In this document: piece after piece, positions 52,009 through 60,642 of the stretch
Layout of the letters: the number at the start of each line of letters is the position of its first letter
How positions within the stretch are numbered: position 1 is the first letter of the stretch
DNA from: Fastidiosipila sp963510375
GTDB taxonomy: Bacteria > Bacillota > Clostridia > Saccharofermentanales > Fastidiosipilaceae
Direction of reading: 5' to 3'
DNA: 64,000 bases
Assembly: GCA_963510375.1 (NCBI GenBank)
Contig: CAUPES010000008.1
Location: forward strand, 11,144-75,143
Program-made: the position numbers and the translations under genes
The notes under the pieces: model-generated
The model's input: only the letters and a program-made list of their open reading frames with translations
The model's database searches: none
What the model was told of the DNA's origin: nothing

Positions 52009-52353
52009 TTACCTGTTATTATACTTTCTTAAGCCTACTCCAATAAATGAACCAAATAATGCTGCTAAGAAATATACAAGTGCGTAAATTAAGGTATCCC
52101 ATTGTTGAAATATAAAAATAATAGTTGGCAATAAAACAATAAAATTCAAAATATAATAGTAAATTGAGACTTTATTCTTGACAGCATATATTAAAGCTAA
52201 AATCACATTCAATAAAGGTAAAACAAATAATAAATTAAACATTGCAATACCTGTTTCTCCTGATATTAAAGGTAAAACAATATATGCTATTAAAAGAGTA
52301 ACAATATAAGGTAAAACTTTATAATCAAAAGTAAAAATTCTTTTTATTTTCAT
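52009..52353 (-). CDS. Unknown four-helix membrane protein
   Basis: A 114-residue, very hydrophobic protein with about four membrane helices (roughly 12-32, 35-57, 62-80 and 84-105) and a basic C-terminus (GLRKYNNR). I do not recognise a family. It begins one base after the stop of the Sua5-type gene (ATG at 52353), so it is likely the last gene of the prmC-prfA-sua5 operon. AAGGAGATTTG precedes the ATG. Confidence 0.6.
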   Translation of the reverse strand: MKIKRIFTFDYKVLPYIVTLLIAYIVLPLISGETGIAMFNLLFVLPLLNVILALIYAVKNKVSIYYYILNFIVLLPTIIFIFQQWDTLIYALVYFLAALFGSFIGVGLRKYNNR

Positions 52354-52354
52354 A

Positions 52355-53428
52355 TCACAAATCTCCTTTAATAGAAGCTTTTCGTAATCTGTTCATAAAG
52401 GCTTTCCCACTGCCACTTTCATCGACAGCCTCTACCAGAATCAGATCAAGTTTATCTCTATCCATTATCCTAAAACTTTTAAATAAGTTGTGTGCAGCCT
52501 CTCGATTTCTTTCATCACTCCGAAAAGTTAGTATATTTATAAAATTATTATACTCCATTTTTGTCAGAACAAGATTAGCCATTTCTTCAGAAACCAGCAA
52601 ACCTATTTTCTTAGAATTTTTGTCAGCAATTAAACTAATTATATTATCTACTTTATCTTCTAAATTAGAACCAGTAATTATTCTGACTTCAGCTTTCGGA
52701 GCATAATGTCGATATTTCATCCCAGGTGCTTCAGGCTTCTCATCTTTATCTAATAATCTACCTGTTTTGTCTATTAATTTTACATTTATGGAATTTTTAT
52801 CTAAAACGGTCTTAATGTCAGCTTCACTTATTGCTCCTGGTCGCAATAATTTAAGAACCTCACCGTCCCAAGAAACTATAGTAGATTCAACACCAAATTC
52901 ACAATCTCCGCCATCAATTATATATCCAATTTTTCCATCAAGATCCTCAATACAATCTCGCAGAGTTGTAGGGCTTGGCTTACCACTGAGATTAGCAGAA
53001 GGAGCTGCAATACCTACTTTAGCCAAACTAATCAGCTCTCTTGCTACCTTATTACTAGGAACTCTTATACCAATAGTATCTAATCCTGCAGTTACTGGAC
53101 TGTTTACATGATCTGCCTTAGGCATAATCAAAGTAAACGGTCCCGGACAGAATGCTTTTGTCAAAGCTTCAGCAAGTTTATCCCAGAAAGCAAAATATGA
53201 CTTTATGTCTTCCTGTTTTGCTACGTGCACAATTAGAGGATTATCTTGCGGTCTTCCCTTAGTTCTAAAAATCTTATAAACTGCTTCTGCATTATTCCAA
53301 GCTGCACCTAATCCATAGACAGTTTCAGTAGGAAACGCTACTATCTCACCTTCTTGTAAAGCCTTGGCTGGCTCTGATAGGGCTTCTGCATAATTATCAC
53401 CAGCAATTTTAATAATTTTAGTTTTCAT
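52355..53428 (-). CDS. L-threonylcarbamoyladenylate synthase (Sua5/YwlC)
   Basis: Makes threonylcarbamoyl-AMP from threonine, bicarbonate and ATP, used for the t6A modification of ANN-decoding tRNAs. The 357-residue protein is of the long Sua5 type: a YrdC domain with GEIVAFPTETVYGLGAAWNNAEAVYKIFRTKGRPQDNPLIVHV near 27-70, GPFTLIMPKA near 95 and GIAAPSANLSGKPSPT near 140, followed after a linker by the Sua5 C-terminal domain (APGMKYRHYAPKAEVRIITG near 235). It follows prfA by 12 bases; the order prmC-prfA-sua5 is usual in Firmicutes. Confidence 0.94.
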   Translation of the reverse strand: MKTKIIKIAGDNYAEALSEPAKALQEGEIVAFPTETVYGLGAAWNNAEAVYKIFRTKGRPQDNPLIVHVAKQEDIKSYFAFWDKLAEALTKAFCPGPFTLIMPKADHVNSPVTAGLDTIGIRVPSNKVARELISLAKVGIAAPSANLSGKPSPTTLRDCIEDLDGKIGYIIDGGDCEFGVESTIVSWDGEVLKLLRPGAISEADIKTVLDKNSINVKLIDKTGRLLDKDEKPEAPGMKYRHYAPKAEVRIITGSNLEDKVDNIISLIADKNSKKIGLLVSEEMANLVLTKMEYNNFINILTFRSDERNREAAHNLFKSFRIMDRDKLDLILVEAVDESGSGKAFMNRLRKASIKGDL

Positions 53429-53440
53429 AATAATATAGTT

Positions 53441-54529
53441 TTATTCTTCACCTGATAGAAGCGACTCTGTTCTTTCTGCAGTAATTAGAGCATCAATAAT
53501 TTCATCTAAATCACCTGCGAGAACGTCATTTAATTTATATAAAGTTAAGTTAATTCTATGATCTGTAACTCTACCTTGAGGGAAATTATATGTTCTAATT
53601 CTCTCACTTCTATCACCTGTACCGACTTGACTCTTTCTCTCTCCTGCAATCTCGCTACTTCTCTTCTCTTCTTCCAATTCATACAGCCTTGCACGCAGAA
53701 TCTTCATAGCCTTATCTTTGTTCTTATGCTGGGATCTCTCATCTTGCATGGCAACTACGGTGTTAGTTGGAATATGTGTAATTCTAACTGCAGAAGAAGT
53801 CTTGTTAACGTGTTGTCCACCAGCTCCAGAAGCTCTATAAACATCAATTCTAAGGTCATTTGGATCAATATCAACTTCAACTTCATCAACCTCAGCCATA
53901 ACAGCTACTGTAACTGTAGATGTGTGTATTCTACCGCCAGACTCTGTTTCGGGAACTCTTTGAACTCTATGAACACCACTTTCGTATTTCAAGCGACTAA
54001 AGGCACCTTTACCAGCTAGTGTGAAGATAATTTCTTTATAGCCGCCAATATCATTATCAGCTTCACTAGCTATCTCTAATACGTAACCACGTTCAGCAGC
54101 ATAGGCAGAATACATCTCAAATAAATCTGATGCGAATAAGGCAGCCTCATCACCCCCAGCACCAGCCCTAATTTCCATAATAACATCTCTTGAATCACGT
54201 GGGTCTTTAGGTCTAAGTGATTCTAATAAGTCATTTTCTAGCTGAGTTAATCTTTCTTCATTTTCAGAAATTTCGTCTTTGATCATACTGATCATTTCAC
54301 TCTCACTATTTGGAGTCTCTTCTAACATGAGCTTATTATCTTCTAAATCAATTGTTATTTGTTTATATTCATTATAAGCAGTAACAGTGTCAGCAATTTC
54401 ATTTGCTTCTTTTACTATTTCTAAGTAGCGCTCTTGATTAGCAAGAACTTCTGGATTACTCATCTCAATTTGTAGTTCTTCATATCTAGCACTTAGTCTA
54501 TCCAATTTTTCGATTGTTTCTTTTTGCAT
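53441..54529 (-). CDS. prfA: Peptide chain release factor 1
   Basis: Terminates translation at UAA and UAG. The 362-residue protein has the GGQ motif in GAGGQHVNKTSSAVRITH near 235-252, the PxT-type codon-recognition tripeptide (PET in VQRVPETESGGRIHTS near 190-205), the N-terminal coiled helices and the C-terminal SERIRTYNFPQGRVTDHRI motif. It is of class I, RF1 type. Located between prmC (upstream), which methylates its GGQ glutamine, and the sua5-type gene. Confidence 0.96.
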   Translation of the reverse strand: MQKETIEKLDRLSARYEELQIEMSNPEVLANQERYLEIVKEANEIADTVTAYNEYKQITIDLEDNKLMLEETPNSESEMISMIKDEISENEERLTQLENDLLESLRPKDPRDSRDVIMEIRAGAGGDEAALFASDLFEMYSAYAAERGYVLEIASEADNDIGGYKEIIFTLAGKGAFSRLKYESGVHRVQRVPETESGGRIHTSTVTVAVMAEVDEVEVDIDPNDLRIDVYRASGAGGQHVNKTSSAVRITHIPTNTVVAMQDERSQHKNKDKAMKILRARLYELEEEKRSSEIAGERKSQVGTGDRSERIRTYNFPQGRVTDHRINLTLYKLNDVLAGDLDEIIDALITAERTESLLSGEE

Positions 54530-54541
54530 AAAACCCCTCTA

Positions 54542-55420
54542 CTAATCATTGTTAAATACACTAATTCTATCTCGTGCGGCTAAATCTTTATTAGTTTTGA
54601 TGTAATTATAATTATTTCCTGCTAATTTTATCAAGGATTCCTTTTGTTCATATCCATGCTCAAAAATTAGCAAAGCTCCATGATTTAAATATTTTTTTGC
54701 ATCACTAAAAATTCTATTATATATTTTTAAACCATTATTGTCAGCAATCAATGCTGTTTTCGGTTCAAATTGAAAGATTGACTCATCATCTATCTCAGCT
54801 TCAGCTATATATGGCGGATTTGAAAAAAGAAGATCAATTTTAAAATCTCCATTTACTACTTTCTCTGGCCAAAGATCAGCTAGTTCAATTTCTATTTTCT
54901 CTTTTAAATTATGAGTTTTAACATTTTTCACGCTTGCATTAATTGCTGCCATAGATATATCGCTAGCTAAAATCTTATATTCAATTTCCAACTCATTTAA
55001 TAATTTTGCTAAACAAATACTCAAAACTCCTGAGCCTATACCAATTTCTAGAATATTAATTCTTTTGATTTCTGAATTATTACATCTTGAATTCAAATAA
55101 GGAATAAACTCTTTTATTGTTTCTATCATAATCTCAGAATCTGGACGTGGTATTAAAACATCTGGAAATACTTCTATACGTTCTCCATAAAAATAAGTAT
55201 AAGCAAGAATTTGTTCTATAGGCTGACCTTGCATGAGTTTATCTAAATCTGAATTTAAGTCTATAAATAACTTATCATCTATCTCATCTTCAAATTCAAG
55301 AGTATATTTTTCCAGCAATTTATCAATTATATTACCTAGCCAAAAATTATCATCATTAAAATAAAATTTATTTGTTTTTAATTTTTCAACGCTATCTTTT
55401 TTCCATTGTTTTACGTTCAT
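54542..55420 (-). CDS. prmC: Release factor glutamine methyltransferase
   Basis: Methylates the glutamine of the GGQ motif in release factors. The 292-residue protein has an N-terminal helical domain and the substrate segment YFYGERIEVFPDVLIPRPDSE near 80-100, the S-adenosylmethionine motif INILEIGIGSGVLSICLA near 120-137 and the catalytic LLFSNPPYIAEAEID near 205-219. It precedes prfA by 12 bases. The ATG at 55420 has only a weak AAAGA ribosome binding site. Confidence 0.93.
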   Translation of the reverse strand: MNVKQWKKDSVEKLKTNKFYFNDDNFWLGNIIDKLLEKYTLEFEDEIDDKLFIDLNSDLDKLMQGQPIEQILAYTYFYGERIEVFPDVLIPRPDSEIMIETIKEFIPYLNSRCNNSEIKRINILEIGIGSGVLSICLAKLLNELEIEYKILASDISMAAINASVKNVKTHNLKEKIEIELADLWPEKVVNGDFKIDLLFSNPPYIAEAEIDDESIFQFEPKTALIADNNGLKIYNRIFSDAKKYLNHGALLIFEHGYEQKESLIKLAGNNYNYIKTNKDLAARDRISVFNND

Positions 55421-55490
55421 AAATTTATTTCTTTACAAGTATTCTTATCACAATAATCTTTATCTAAAATATTGAACTTATTCAAAAGAA

Positions 55491-55517
55491 AAAAGATTGC
55501 CATGAAGGCAATCTTTT
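55491..55517 (-). terminator. Terminator after rpmE
   Basis: Perfect 11-bp stem AAAAGATTGCC / GGCAATCTTTT, five-base loop, A/T-rich flanks on both sides, 16 bases after the rpmE stop. Confidence 0.9.
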
Positions 55518-55532
55518 CTTTTTACAAATTTG

Positions 55533-55742
55533 CTATTTGCTTTGTACGTTTTGCATACGTTTGTTGAATTTATCAACACGACCACCTGTATCTACCAATT
55601 TTTGCTTTCCTGTGTAGAATGGATGGCAATGACTGCAAATATCAATATTAATATCTGAAACAACTGATTTTGTCTCAAATGTGTTTCCACATGCACAAGT
55701 AACTACAGCTTTTTGATATTCTGGATGTATATCTTTCTTCAT
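55533..55742 (-). CDS. rpmE: Ribosomal protein bL31
   Basis: Large-subunit protein at the subunit interface. The 69-residue product has MKKDIHPEYQKAVVTCACGNTFETKSV, then DICSHCHPFYTGKQKLVDTGGRVDKFNKRM. The cysteines CACGN and CSHC show the zinc-binding (C+) form. The ATG at 55742 follows GAGGTGA by five bases; the GTG within that site, three codons upstream, is less likely. It stands alone with its own promoter and terminator. Confidence 0.96.
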   Translation of the reverse strand: MKKDIHPEYQKAVVTCACGNTFETKSVVSDINIDICSHCHPFYTGKQKLVDTGGRVDKFNKRMQNVQSK

Positions 55743-55772
55743 ATTTCTCACCTCTTTAACAGAATTTCGACC

Positions 55773-55790
55773 CGTAATCTATTGATCACG
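55773..55790 (-). promoter_or_regulatory. rpmE leader hairpin
   Basis: In the roughly 70-base leader of rpmE, CGTGATC pairs with GATTACG around AATA, and next to it is the palindrome CCGAGTCGG (55795-55803). L31 leaders that bind their own protein are known in some bacteria; I cannot assign this one to a described class. Confidence 0.35.
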
Positions 55791-55818
55791 AATGCCGACT
55801 CGGTTTTATAGCCTATAA

Positions 55819-55846
55819 ATTATAACAATAAAGTAATATCTGTCAA
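55819..55846 (-). promoter_or_regulatory. Strong promoter of rpmE
   Basis: Consensus TTGACA (55841-55846) and TATAAT (55819-55824) on the minus strand, 16-base spacing. Confidence 0.85.
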
Positions 55847-55916
55847 GCACATATCATTAGTTATATAGTATTTATATAATATTTATCTAAATAGATTTTT
55901 AATCGCTATCTAAATT

Positions 55917-57767
55917 TTAATAATCATAATAAGAATTATTTCCATTGGAACTATCACTACTATATGAACCACCGTTTCCATTGCTTGAATTGTTATCATT
56001 TTTTAGCTTCATAGCATTGATTATATTCTTATCTTTCAAAGATATATTCAATGATTCAATCATATGCTTATTAGTTTTTGTCTTAAGCATTAAGCTAATA
56101 ATAAGTTCAGTTACATTACTTGTATCTAATGTACTGAATGCCTTTCTAACAGCCCAAACTGCTTCCAGTTCATCATTAGATAATAATAACTCTTCTCTTC
56201 TTGTACTAGATCTATTAACATCAATTGCAGGGAATATACGTTTCTCAGACAATTTTCTATCCAAGTACACTTCCATATTTCCTGTACCCTTAAATTCTTC
56301 AAAGATAACTTCATCCATTCTGGATCCAGTTTCAACAAGAGCAGTGGCCAATATTGTTAAACTTCCACCATTTTCAATATTTCTTGCAGCTCCAAAGAAT
56401 CTCTTAGGATGGTGTAAAGCAGCTGGGTCTAAACCACCTGTCAATGTTCTACCTGTTGGTGTAATTGTCAAGTTATAAGCTCTTGCCATTCTGGTCAAAG
56501 AATCAACTAAGATCACAACGTCTTCACCTAATTCAACTAATCGTTTTGCCCTTTCAAGCACAAGCTCAGAAATCTTAACATGATTTTCTGGAGATTTATC
56601 GAATGTAGAATAAACAACTTCACCGTCAATTCTTCTTTGCATATCAGTAACTTCTTCTGGTCGTTCATCAATCAATAGCACAAACAATTTAGTTTCAGGA
56701 TTATTCTTTGAAATTGCATTAGCTATTTTTTGTAAAAGAATAGTTTTACCAGCTTTTGGTGGAGAAACTATCATTCCCCTTTGACCTTTTCCAATTGGTG
56801 AGAAGAGATCAATAATTCTTGTTGATAACTCATGTCTTTCTGTCTCTAATACAAATTTTTCTTGTGGATATACTGGTGTTAATCTTTCAAAATTAGCTCT
56901 ATTATGCATAGTTTCCGGTGATCTACCGTTAACCTCATGAATATAAACCAATGCACCAAATTGATCTTTATCATGCTTATCTTTAACATTACCTAAGATA
57001 AAATCACCACTCCTAAGGGAGAATCTTTTAATCATTTGAGCTTGGACATACACATCTCTTGGGCCTTGGATATAATTCTCAGTTCTTAAAAAACCATATC
57101 CATCAGGCATAATTTCTAATACACCATCAACTAGTGGTAAATCTTTAGCTTTTTTGCCATTATCATTAGCATCTTCATTTTCTGAATCGACATTTTCTGT
57201 TTCTTCAGATTTATTAGCTTCATCAGTTTCTTTGGAAATGGGATCTTTTGAAGCTTTGGAATTTTTTCTTGGTCTAGCTTTAGCAATAAAATTAGAATCT
57301 GTTATTTCAGTATATTCAGTTTCTGAATTACTTTTCATGTCCTCAGCCGAATTAGATTCATTCGCTTTTGTTGATTTTTCTAGACTAGTTTCATTTGAAT
57401 TATCATTTTCTTTGGAACTATTATCTTGTACTTTTGATTGTTTTCTCTTTGAGGGGACTTTTGATGATTTAGAATTATTTTTAGTTTTTGCGGTTGATTT
57501 ATTACTTTTACTTACATTACTAGATTTCTTTTTATCTTCAAAATTCTCATCAGAATTTTGTTGCCCTTCAGGTGCTTCTACTTTAGAATCTTTCTTTGAA
57601 TCTGATTCTGCTACCTTCAAATTATTATCTGACAATTGAGAAGTTAAGAATTCTACCAGTTCCTGCTTTTTCATTTTCTGAGCTTTTCCAACTGGTAATA
57701 CTGCAGTCATACGTACAATTTCAATTAAATCTGCCTTTGTTTTTGATGCGAAAAGATTTTCACTCAT
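55917..57767 (-). CDS. rho: Transcription termination factor Rho, with long low-complexity insert and tail
   Basis: Hexameric RNA-dependent ATPase that ends transcription. The 616-residue protein begins with the Rho N-terminal helical domain (KTKADLIEIVRMTAVLPVGKAQKMKKQELVEFL) and then has about 150 residues of disordered, Lys/Ser/Asn/Glu-rich sequence. The RNA-binding OB fold follows (GVLEIMPDGYGFLRTENYIQGPRDVYV near 215-240), then Walker A SPPKAGKTILLQ near 338, Walker B VVILVDSLTRMARAYN near 420 and the GGLDPAALHHPKRFFGAARNIE loop. The C-terminal 25 residues are Asn/Ser/Gly/Tyr-only, which is not usual. I take the second of two ATGs (57767) as start because of its distance from AGGAG. Confidence 0.95.
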   Translation of the reverse strand: MSENLFASKTKADLIEIVRMTAVLPVGKAQKMKKQELVEFLTSQLSDNNLKVAESDSKKDSKVEAPEGQQNSDENFEDKKKSSNVSKSNKSTAKTKNNSKSSKVPSKRKQSKVQDNSSKENDNSNETSLEKSTKANESNSAEDMKSNSETEYTEITDSNFIAKARPRKNSKASKDPISKETDEANKSEETENVDSENEDANDNGKKAKDLPLVDGVLEIMPDGYGFLRTENYIQGPRDVYVQAQMIKRFSLRSGDFILGNVKDKHDKDQFGALVYIHEVNGRSPETMHNRANFERLTPVYPQEKFVLETERHELSTRIIDLFSPIGKGQRGMIVSPPKAGKTILLQKIANAISKNNPETKLFVLLIDERPEEVTDMQRRIDGEVVYSTFDKSPENHVKISELVLERAKRLVELGEDVVILVDSLTRMARAYNLTITPTGRTLTGGLDPAALHHPKRFFGAARNIENGGSLTILATALVETGSRMDEVIFEEFKGTGNMEVYLDRKLSEKRIFPAIDVNRSSTRREELLLSNDELEAVWAVRKAFSTLDTSNVTELIISLMLKTKTNKHMIESLNISLKDKNIINAMKLKNDNNSSNGNGGSYSSDSSNGNNSYYDY

Positions 57768-57890
57768 CATTTTCTCCTTAAATAAAATAAACGGTTAGCA
57801 CATAAGCTATTGTGGAAATAACATTAAGAATTAACTAATCATTAATTTTAATTTTTATATTAATTATTTTAAATTTGAATTATTAAAGAA

Positions 57891-57914
57891 AAGGCTTGTG
57901 TTGCCACAAGCCTT
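57891..57914 (-). terminator. Terminator after tRNA-Thr(TGT)
   Basis: Perfect 10-bp stem AAGGCTTGTG / CACAAGCCTT with GCAA tetraloop, followed by TTCTTTAATAATTC, five bases after the tRNA CCA end. Confidence 0.88.
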
Positions 57915-57919
57915 ACATC

Positions 57920-57995
57920 TGGAGCTGATAGACGGACTCGAACCCCCGACCTACTGCTTACAAGGCAGTTGCTCTACCAACTGAGCTATATCAGC
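57920..57995 (-). tRNA. tRNA-Thr, anticodon TGT
   Basis: A 76-base cloverleaf with encoded CCA. Acceptor GCTGATA/TATCAGC, D arm GCTC/GAGC, anticodon stem ACTGC/GCAGT with loop CTTGTAA (anticodon TGT). The T arm GGGGG/CCGTC with loop TTCGAGT has a G-G mismatch (51-63) and one G-U pair, which is unusual. It has its own promoter and terminator. Confidence 0.95.
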
Positions 57996-58026
57996 ATTTT
58001 GACTCGCTTTTCAACTAAGCTGTATT

Positions 58027-58054
58027 ATCATAACATAAAAAATATTCTTGTCAA
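58027..58054 (-). promoter_or_regulatory. Promoter of tRNA-Thr(TGT)
   Basis: TTGACA (58049-58054) and TATGAT (58027-58032) on the minus strand, spaced 16 bases, about 30 bases before the mature tRNA. Confidence 0.8.
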
Positions 58055-58192
58055 CAAAGTTTTGTTGTTTTCTAAAATTTATTTCATTCATCCAAAATCA
58101 AAGCTAAACAAACCTTTTTTCACCACAAAAACTTAAATTACTTAATCATACGATCTGATAAAATATGATTATCAATTATTTGGGAGGTTTTT

Positions 58193-59866
58193 ATGGACCG
58201 CAAAATGAACACGGAAAATATGAATGAAAAATTCAATGAGTTTTTCTATGAAGCTTTTGAATCTAAAACTTATAAAATAGGCAAAAGACCTTGGTGGCAA
58301 ATATTAATTATTACTATTATTGTAATGTTTTTATTTTTCTTTTTTACCTTGCCATCACTGAACCCACAAAGTTTTGATTTTTACAAAACAGTTATTTTAG
58401 GAATTATTGTATATTGGGTACTTTATGCAATTTTTGGCAAACAATTAAAATCATCAAAAAGCATAAAAGCCTCAATAATTACTATTGTTTTATTAATTGC
58501 AATTCCTTTTTTTGGTACTTTAATAGCTTCACCTTTCTTCTTCTCTAAGCAATATGCAGATCTTATTAAAATTAATAATAGTGATTTCGCTAAAGATGTT
58601 GAACAAGTATCTTTGAACCAAGTGCCTGTAGTAGATAGAGAAGCTGCTCGTGTTATCGGTGAAAAACAAATGGGATCAATGGGTGAATTAGTAAGCCAAT
58701 TTAATGTTGCGGACAAATATTCACAAGTAAACATTGCAGGTAAACCTATTAGAGTGTCTCCACTCGAGTACTACGATTTAATTAAATATTTCACTAATAA
58801 TAAAGACGGCATACAACATTATGTAAGTGTAGATATGACAACACAAGATGGCAACTTAGCTAAACTTGATGAACCTATATATTATTCGGAAAGCGATATC
58901 TTATTTAGAGACTTAAACAGACATATAAGATTTCAGTTCCCTTTCTCAATTTTAGGCGAAAGCAATTTTGAAATTGATGATAATGGCAAAGCATGGTATG
59001 TCACTCCTGTTTTGCATAAACCAATATTCTTCTTTGGCGGTCTAGATGCAAAAGGTGCAATTATAACTGATGCCAACACTGGTAAGAGCACATATTACAA
59101 ACGAGATGAAGTTCCTACCTGGGTTGACAGGGTAAACCCTGCTGAAGTTATTATTAGTCAGTTAAACTCATACGGTAAATATAACAGGGGCTTTTGGAAC
59201 TCTGTTTTTAGTCAAAAGAACGTTACTTCAACTACAGAAGGATACAATTACATTTCTTTAGGTGAAGATATTTATCTAACAACCGGTGTAACTTCAGTAA
59301 GATCAGATGAATCTAATCTTGGTTTCTACTATGTAAACTTGAGAACAAAAGAAGCTAAGTTTTACCCAGTGCCTTCAGCTACTGAAACAGCTGCAATGAA
59401 GAGCGCAAGAGGTAAAGTTCAAGAAAAAAATTATGAACCTACCTTCCCTGTAATTCTTAACTTAGGTGGTAGACCAGTTTATTTCATGTCTTTAAAAGAC
59501 CAATCTTTAACTGCAAAAATGTTTGCTTTAGTAGACGCAGAACAATTCACTGATGTAATTGTTGGAGATAATGTTCAGGAAACCATAAGTAAATATTTTG
59601 ATATAAACCCTGAAGTTTCATCTGAATCAAGTGTATTTGAAGACGAAACAATTACAGTAGATAAGATTTCAGAAGTTGTGGTCAATGGTAATACGATATA
59701 CTATTTAAGTGCTAAAGAAAACAATAATATCTATGTCATAGTTCCAGAAGAATTAGATAACCGTGTACACTTCATTCAAGCAAATGATAAATTGAAGATT
59801 CAATCTAGTATCCAAGTCGAAAAGGATGAATTTAAGCAATTTAAAATAGTTAAAATAGAGTATTAA
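58193..59866 (+). CDS. Unknown 557-residue membrane protein with large extracytoplasmic domain
   Basis: I do not recognise a named function. The protein has a hydrophilic N-terminus (about 30 residues, Met/Asn/Glu/Lys-rich) and three membrane helices near 34-53, 63-81 and 92-114. A soluble domain of about 440 residues follows, probably outside the cell given three helices and a positive N-terminus. Notable segments are VPVVDREAARVIGEKQMGSM near 150-168, HKPIFFFGGLDAKGAI near 277-292 and GGRPVYFMSLKDQSLTAKMFALVDAEQF near 423-450. GGGAGG precedes the ATG. It is a single gene with a terminator after it, divergent from tRNA-Thr. Confidence 0.75.
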   Translation: MDRKMNTENMNEKFNEFFYEAFESKTYKIGKRPWWQILIITIIVMFLFFFFTLPSLNPQSFDFYKTVILGIIVYWVLYAIFGKQLKSSKSIKASIITIVLLIAIPFFGTLIASPFFFSKQYADLIKINNSDFAKDVEQVSLNQVPVVDREAARVIGEKQMGSMGELVSQFNVADKYSQVNIAGKPIRVSPLEYYDLIKYFTNNKDGIQHYVSVDMTTQDGNLAKLDEPIYYSESDILFRDLNRHIRFQFPFSILGESNFEIDDNGKAWYVTPVLHKPIFFFGGLDAKGAIITDANTGKSTYYKRDEVPTWVDRVNPAEVIISQLNSYGKYNRGFWNSVFSQKNVTSTTEGYNYISLGEDIYLTTGVTSVRSDESNLGFYYVNLRTKEAKFYPVPSATETAAMKSARGKVQEKNYEPTFPVILNLGGRPVYFMSLKDQSLTAKMFALVDAEQFTDVIVGDNVQETISKYFDINPEVSSESSVFEDETITVDKISEVVVNGNTIYYLSAKENNNIYVIVPEELDNRVHFIQANDKLKIQSSIQVEKDEFKQFKIVKIEY

Positions 59867-59891
59867 TACTCAAAATTTCAAAATTTTTTTG

Positions 59892-59920
59892 AGTCCAGCC
59901 TTTTATCACAGGCTTGGACT
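59892..59920 (+). terminator. Terminator after the 557-residue membrane protein gene
   Basis: Arms AGTCCAGCC and GGCTTGGACT (one bulged T) around TTTTATCACA, followed by TTTTTT. Strong intrinsic terminator. Confidence 0.9.
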
Positions 59921-59965
59921 TTTTTCTTGTGTATTCTTATAGAAACAATACTTAAGGATTAAAAA

Positions 59966-60595
59966 ATGATGAAAGATAAAAACAAAATAAACTTTGAACA
60001 ACTATTTAAACTTAGTACAGAAACTAACTTAGAATGGCCTAGAAGGGCAAGAATAATTTATAACCCAACAGAATCAACTGAATATGAAGTTTTAGATAAG
60101 CTTGTTCAAGAATTTCAGCCCCCTAAAAATTCTAAGCTAATCGACTTTGGCTGCGGTACGGGAAGAGCTCTTTTTTATTTTCATTACTACTGGAATATCA
60201 AATCTATCGGTATTGAACTTATGAATGAAGCTTTTGAGATTCTTGAAACCAATTACGATAACTATTTAACTCAAATAAATGAGCAGAAAATTTCTCATCA
60301 AGATCTAGATATATTTCAAACTTTCGCTGAGCATTTTGAAATAGAAAATGATGCCAATATTTTCTATTTTTTTAATCCTTTTTCACCTAGAATTTTTCAA
60401 GCTGTCTTAAATAACATATTAACCTCTTTCTTAAATTGTCCTCGAGACCTCTACATTATCCTTTATTACCCTGATAAAAAATATCTAGATTACTTAAACA
60501 GCAAAACTCAATTTAAACTTTATAAAAATATCGATATTAATTCTAAAGAAGACAATAGAGAAAAAATTCTAATTTTTAAAAAATCAAACATATAA
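59966..60595 (+). CDS. Class I S-adenosylmethionine-dependent methyltransferase
   Basis: A 209-residue protein with the methyltransferase motif I LIDFGCGTGRALFYF near 62-76 and a second motif with GIELMNEAFEIL near 87. The motif IV-like stretch is IFYFFNPFSPRIF near 133, where the usual NPPY/DPPY of N-methyltransferases is NPFS; this favours a small molecule, lipid or carbon/oxygen substrate, but does not prove it. Substrate is unknown. The ATG at 59966 has AAGGA upstream. Stands alone between two terminators. Confidence 0.75.
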   Translation: MMKDKNKINFEQLFKLSTETNLEWPRRARIIYNPTESTEYEVLDKLVQEFQPPKNSKLIDFGCGTGRALFYFHYYWNIKSIGIELMNEAFEILETNYDNYLTQINEQKISHQDLDIFQTFAEHFEIENDANIFYFFNPFSPRIFQAVLNNILTSFLNCPRDLYIILYYPDKKYLDYLNSKTQFKLYKNIDINSKEDNREKILIFKKSNI

Positions 60596-60596
60596 A

Positions 60597-60628
60597 AACC
60601 AAGCTAGAAAATTATTTCTAGCTTGGTT
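60597..60628. terminator. Bidirectional terminator between the methyltransferase and ptsI
   Basis: Perfect 14-bp stem AACCAAGCTAGAAA / TTTCTAGCTTGGTT with ATTA loop, T-rich on the plus side. Confidence 0.93.
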
Positions 60629-60642
60629 CATTTTAAAATCTA

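Noticed and set aside
53558..54019. 153-codon plus-strand ORF over prfA
   Set aside because: Antisense to the conserved GGQ region of prfA; Ser/Asn-rich composition is typical of a shadow frame.
55945..56478. 177-codon plus-strand ORF over rho
   Set aside because: Lies wholly antisense to the conserved ATPase core of rho and has no ribosome binding site.
57154..57639. 161-codon plus-strand ORF over rho
   Set aside because: Mirror of the low-complexity Ser/Lys-rich part of rho; composition is explained by the rho codons on the other strand.
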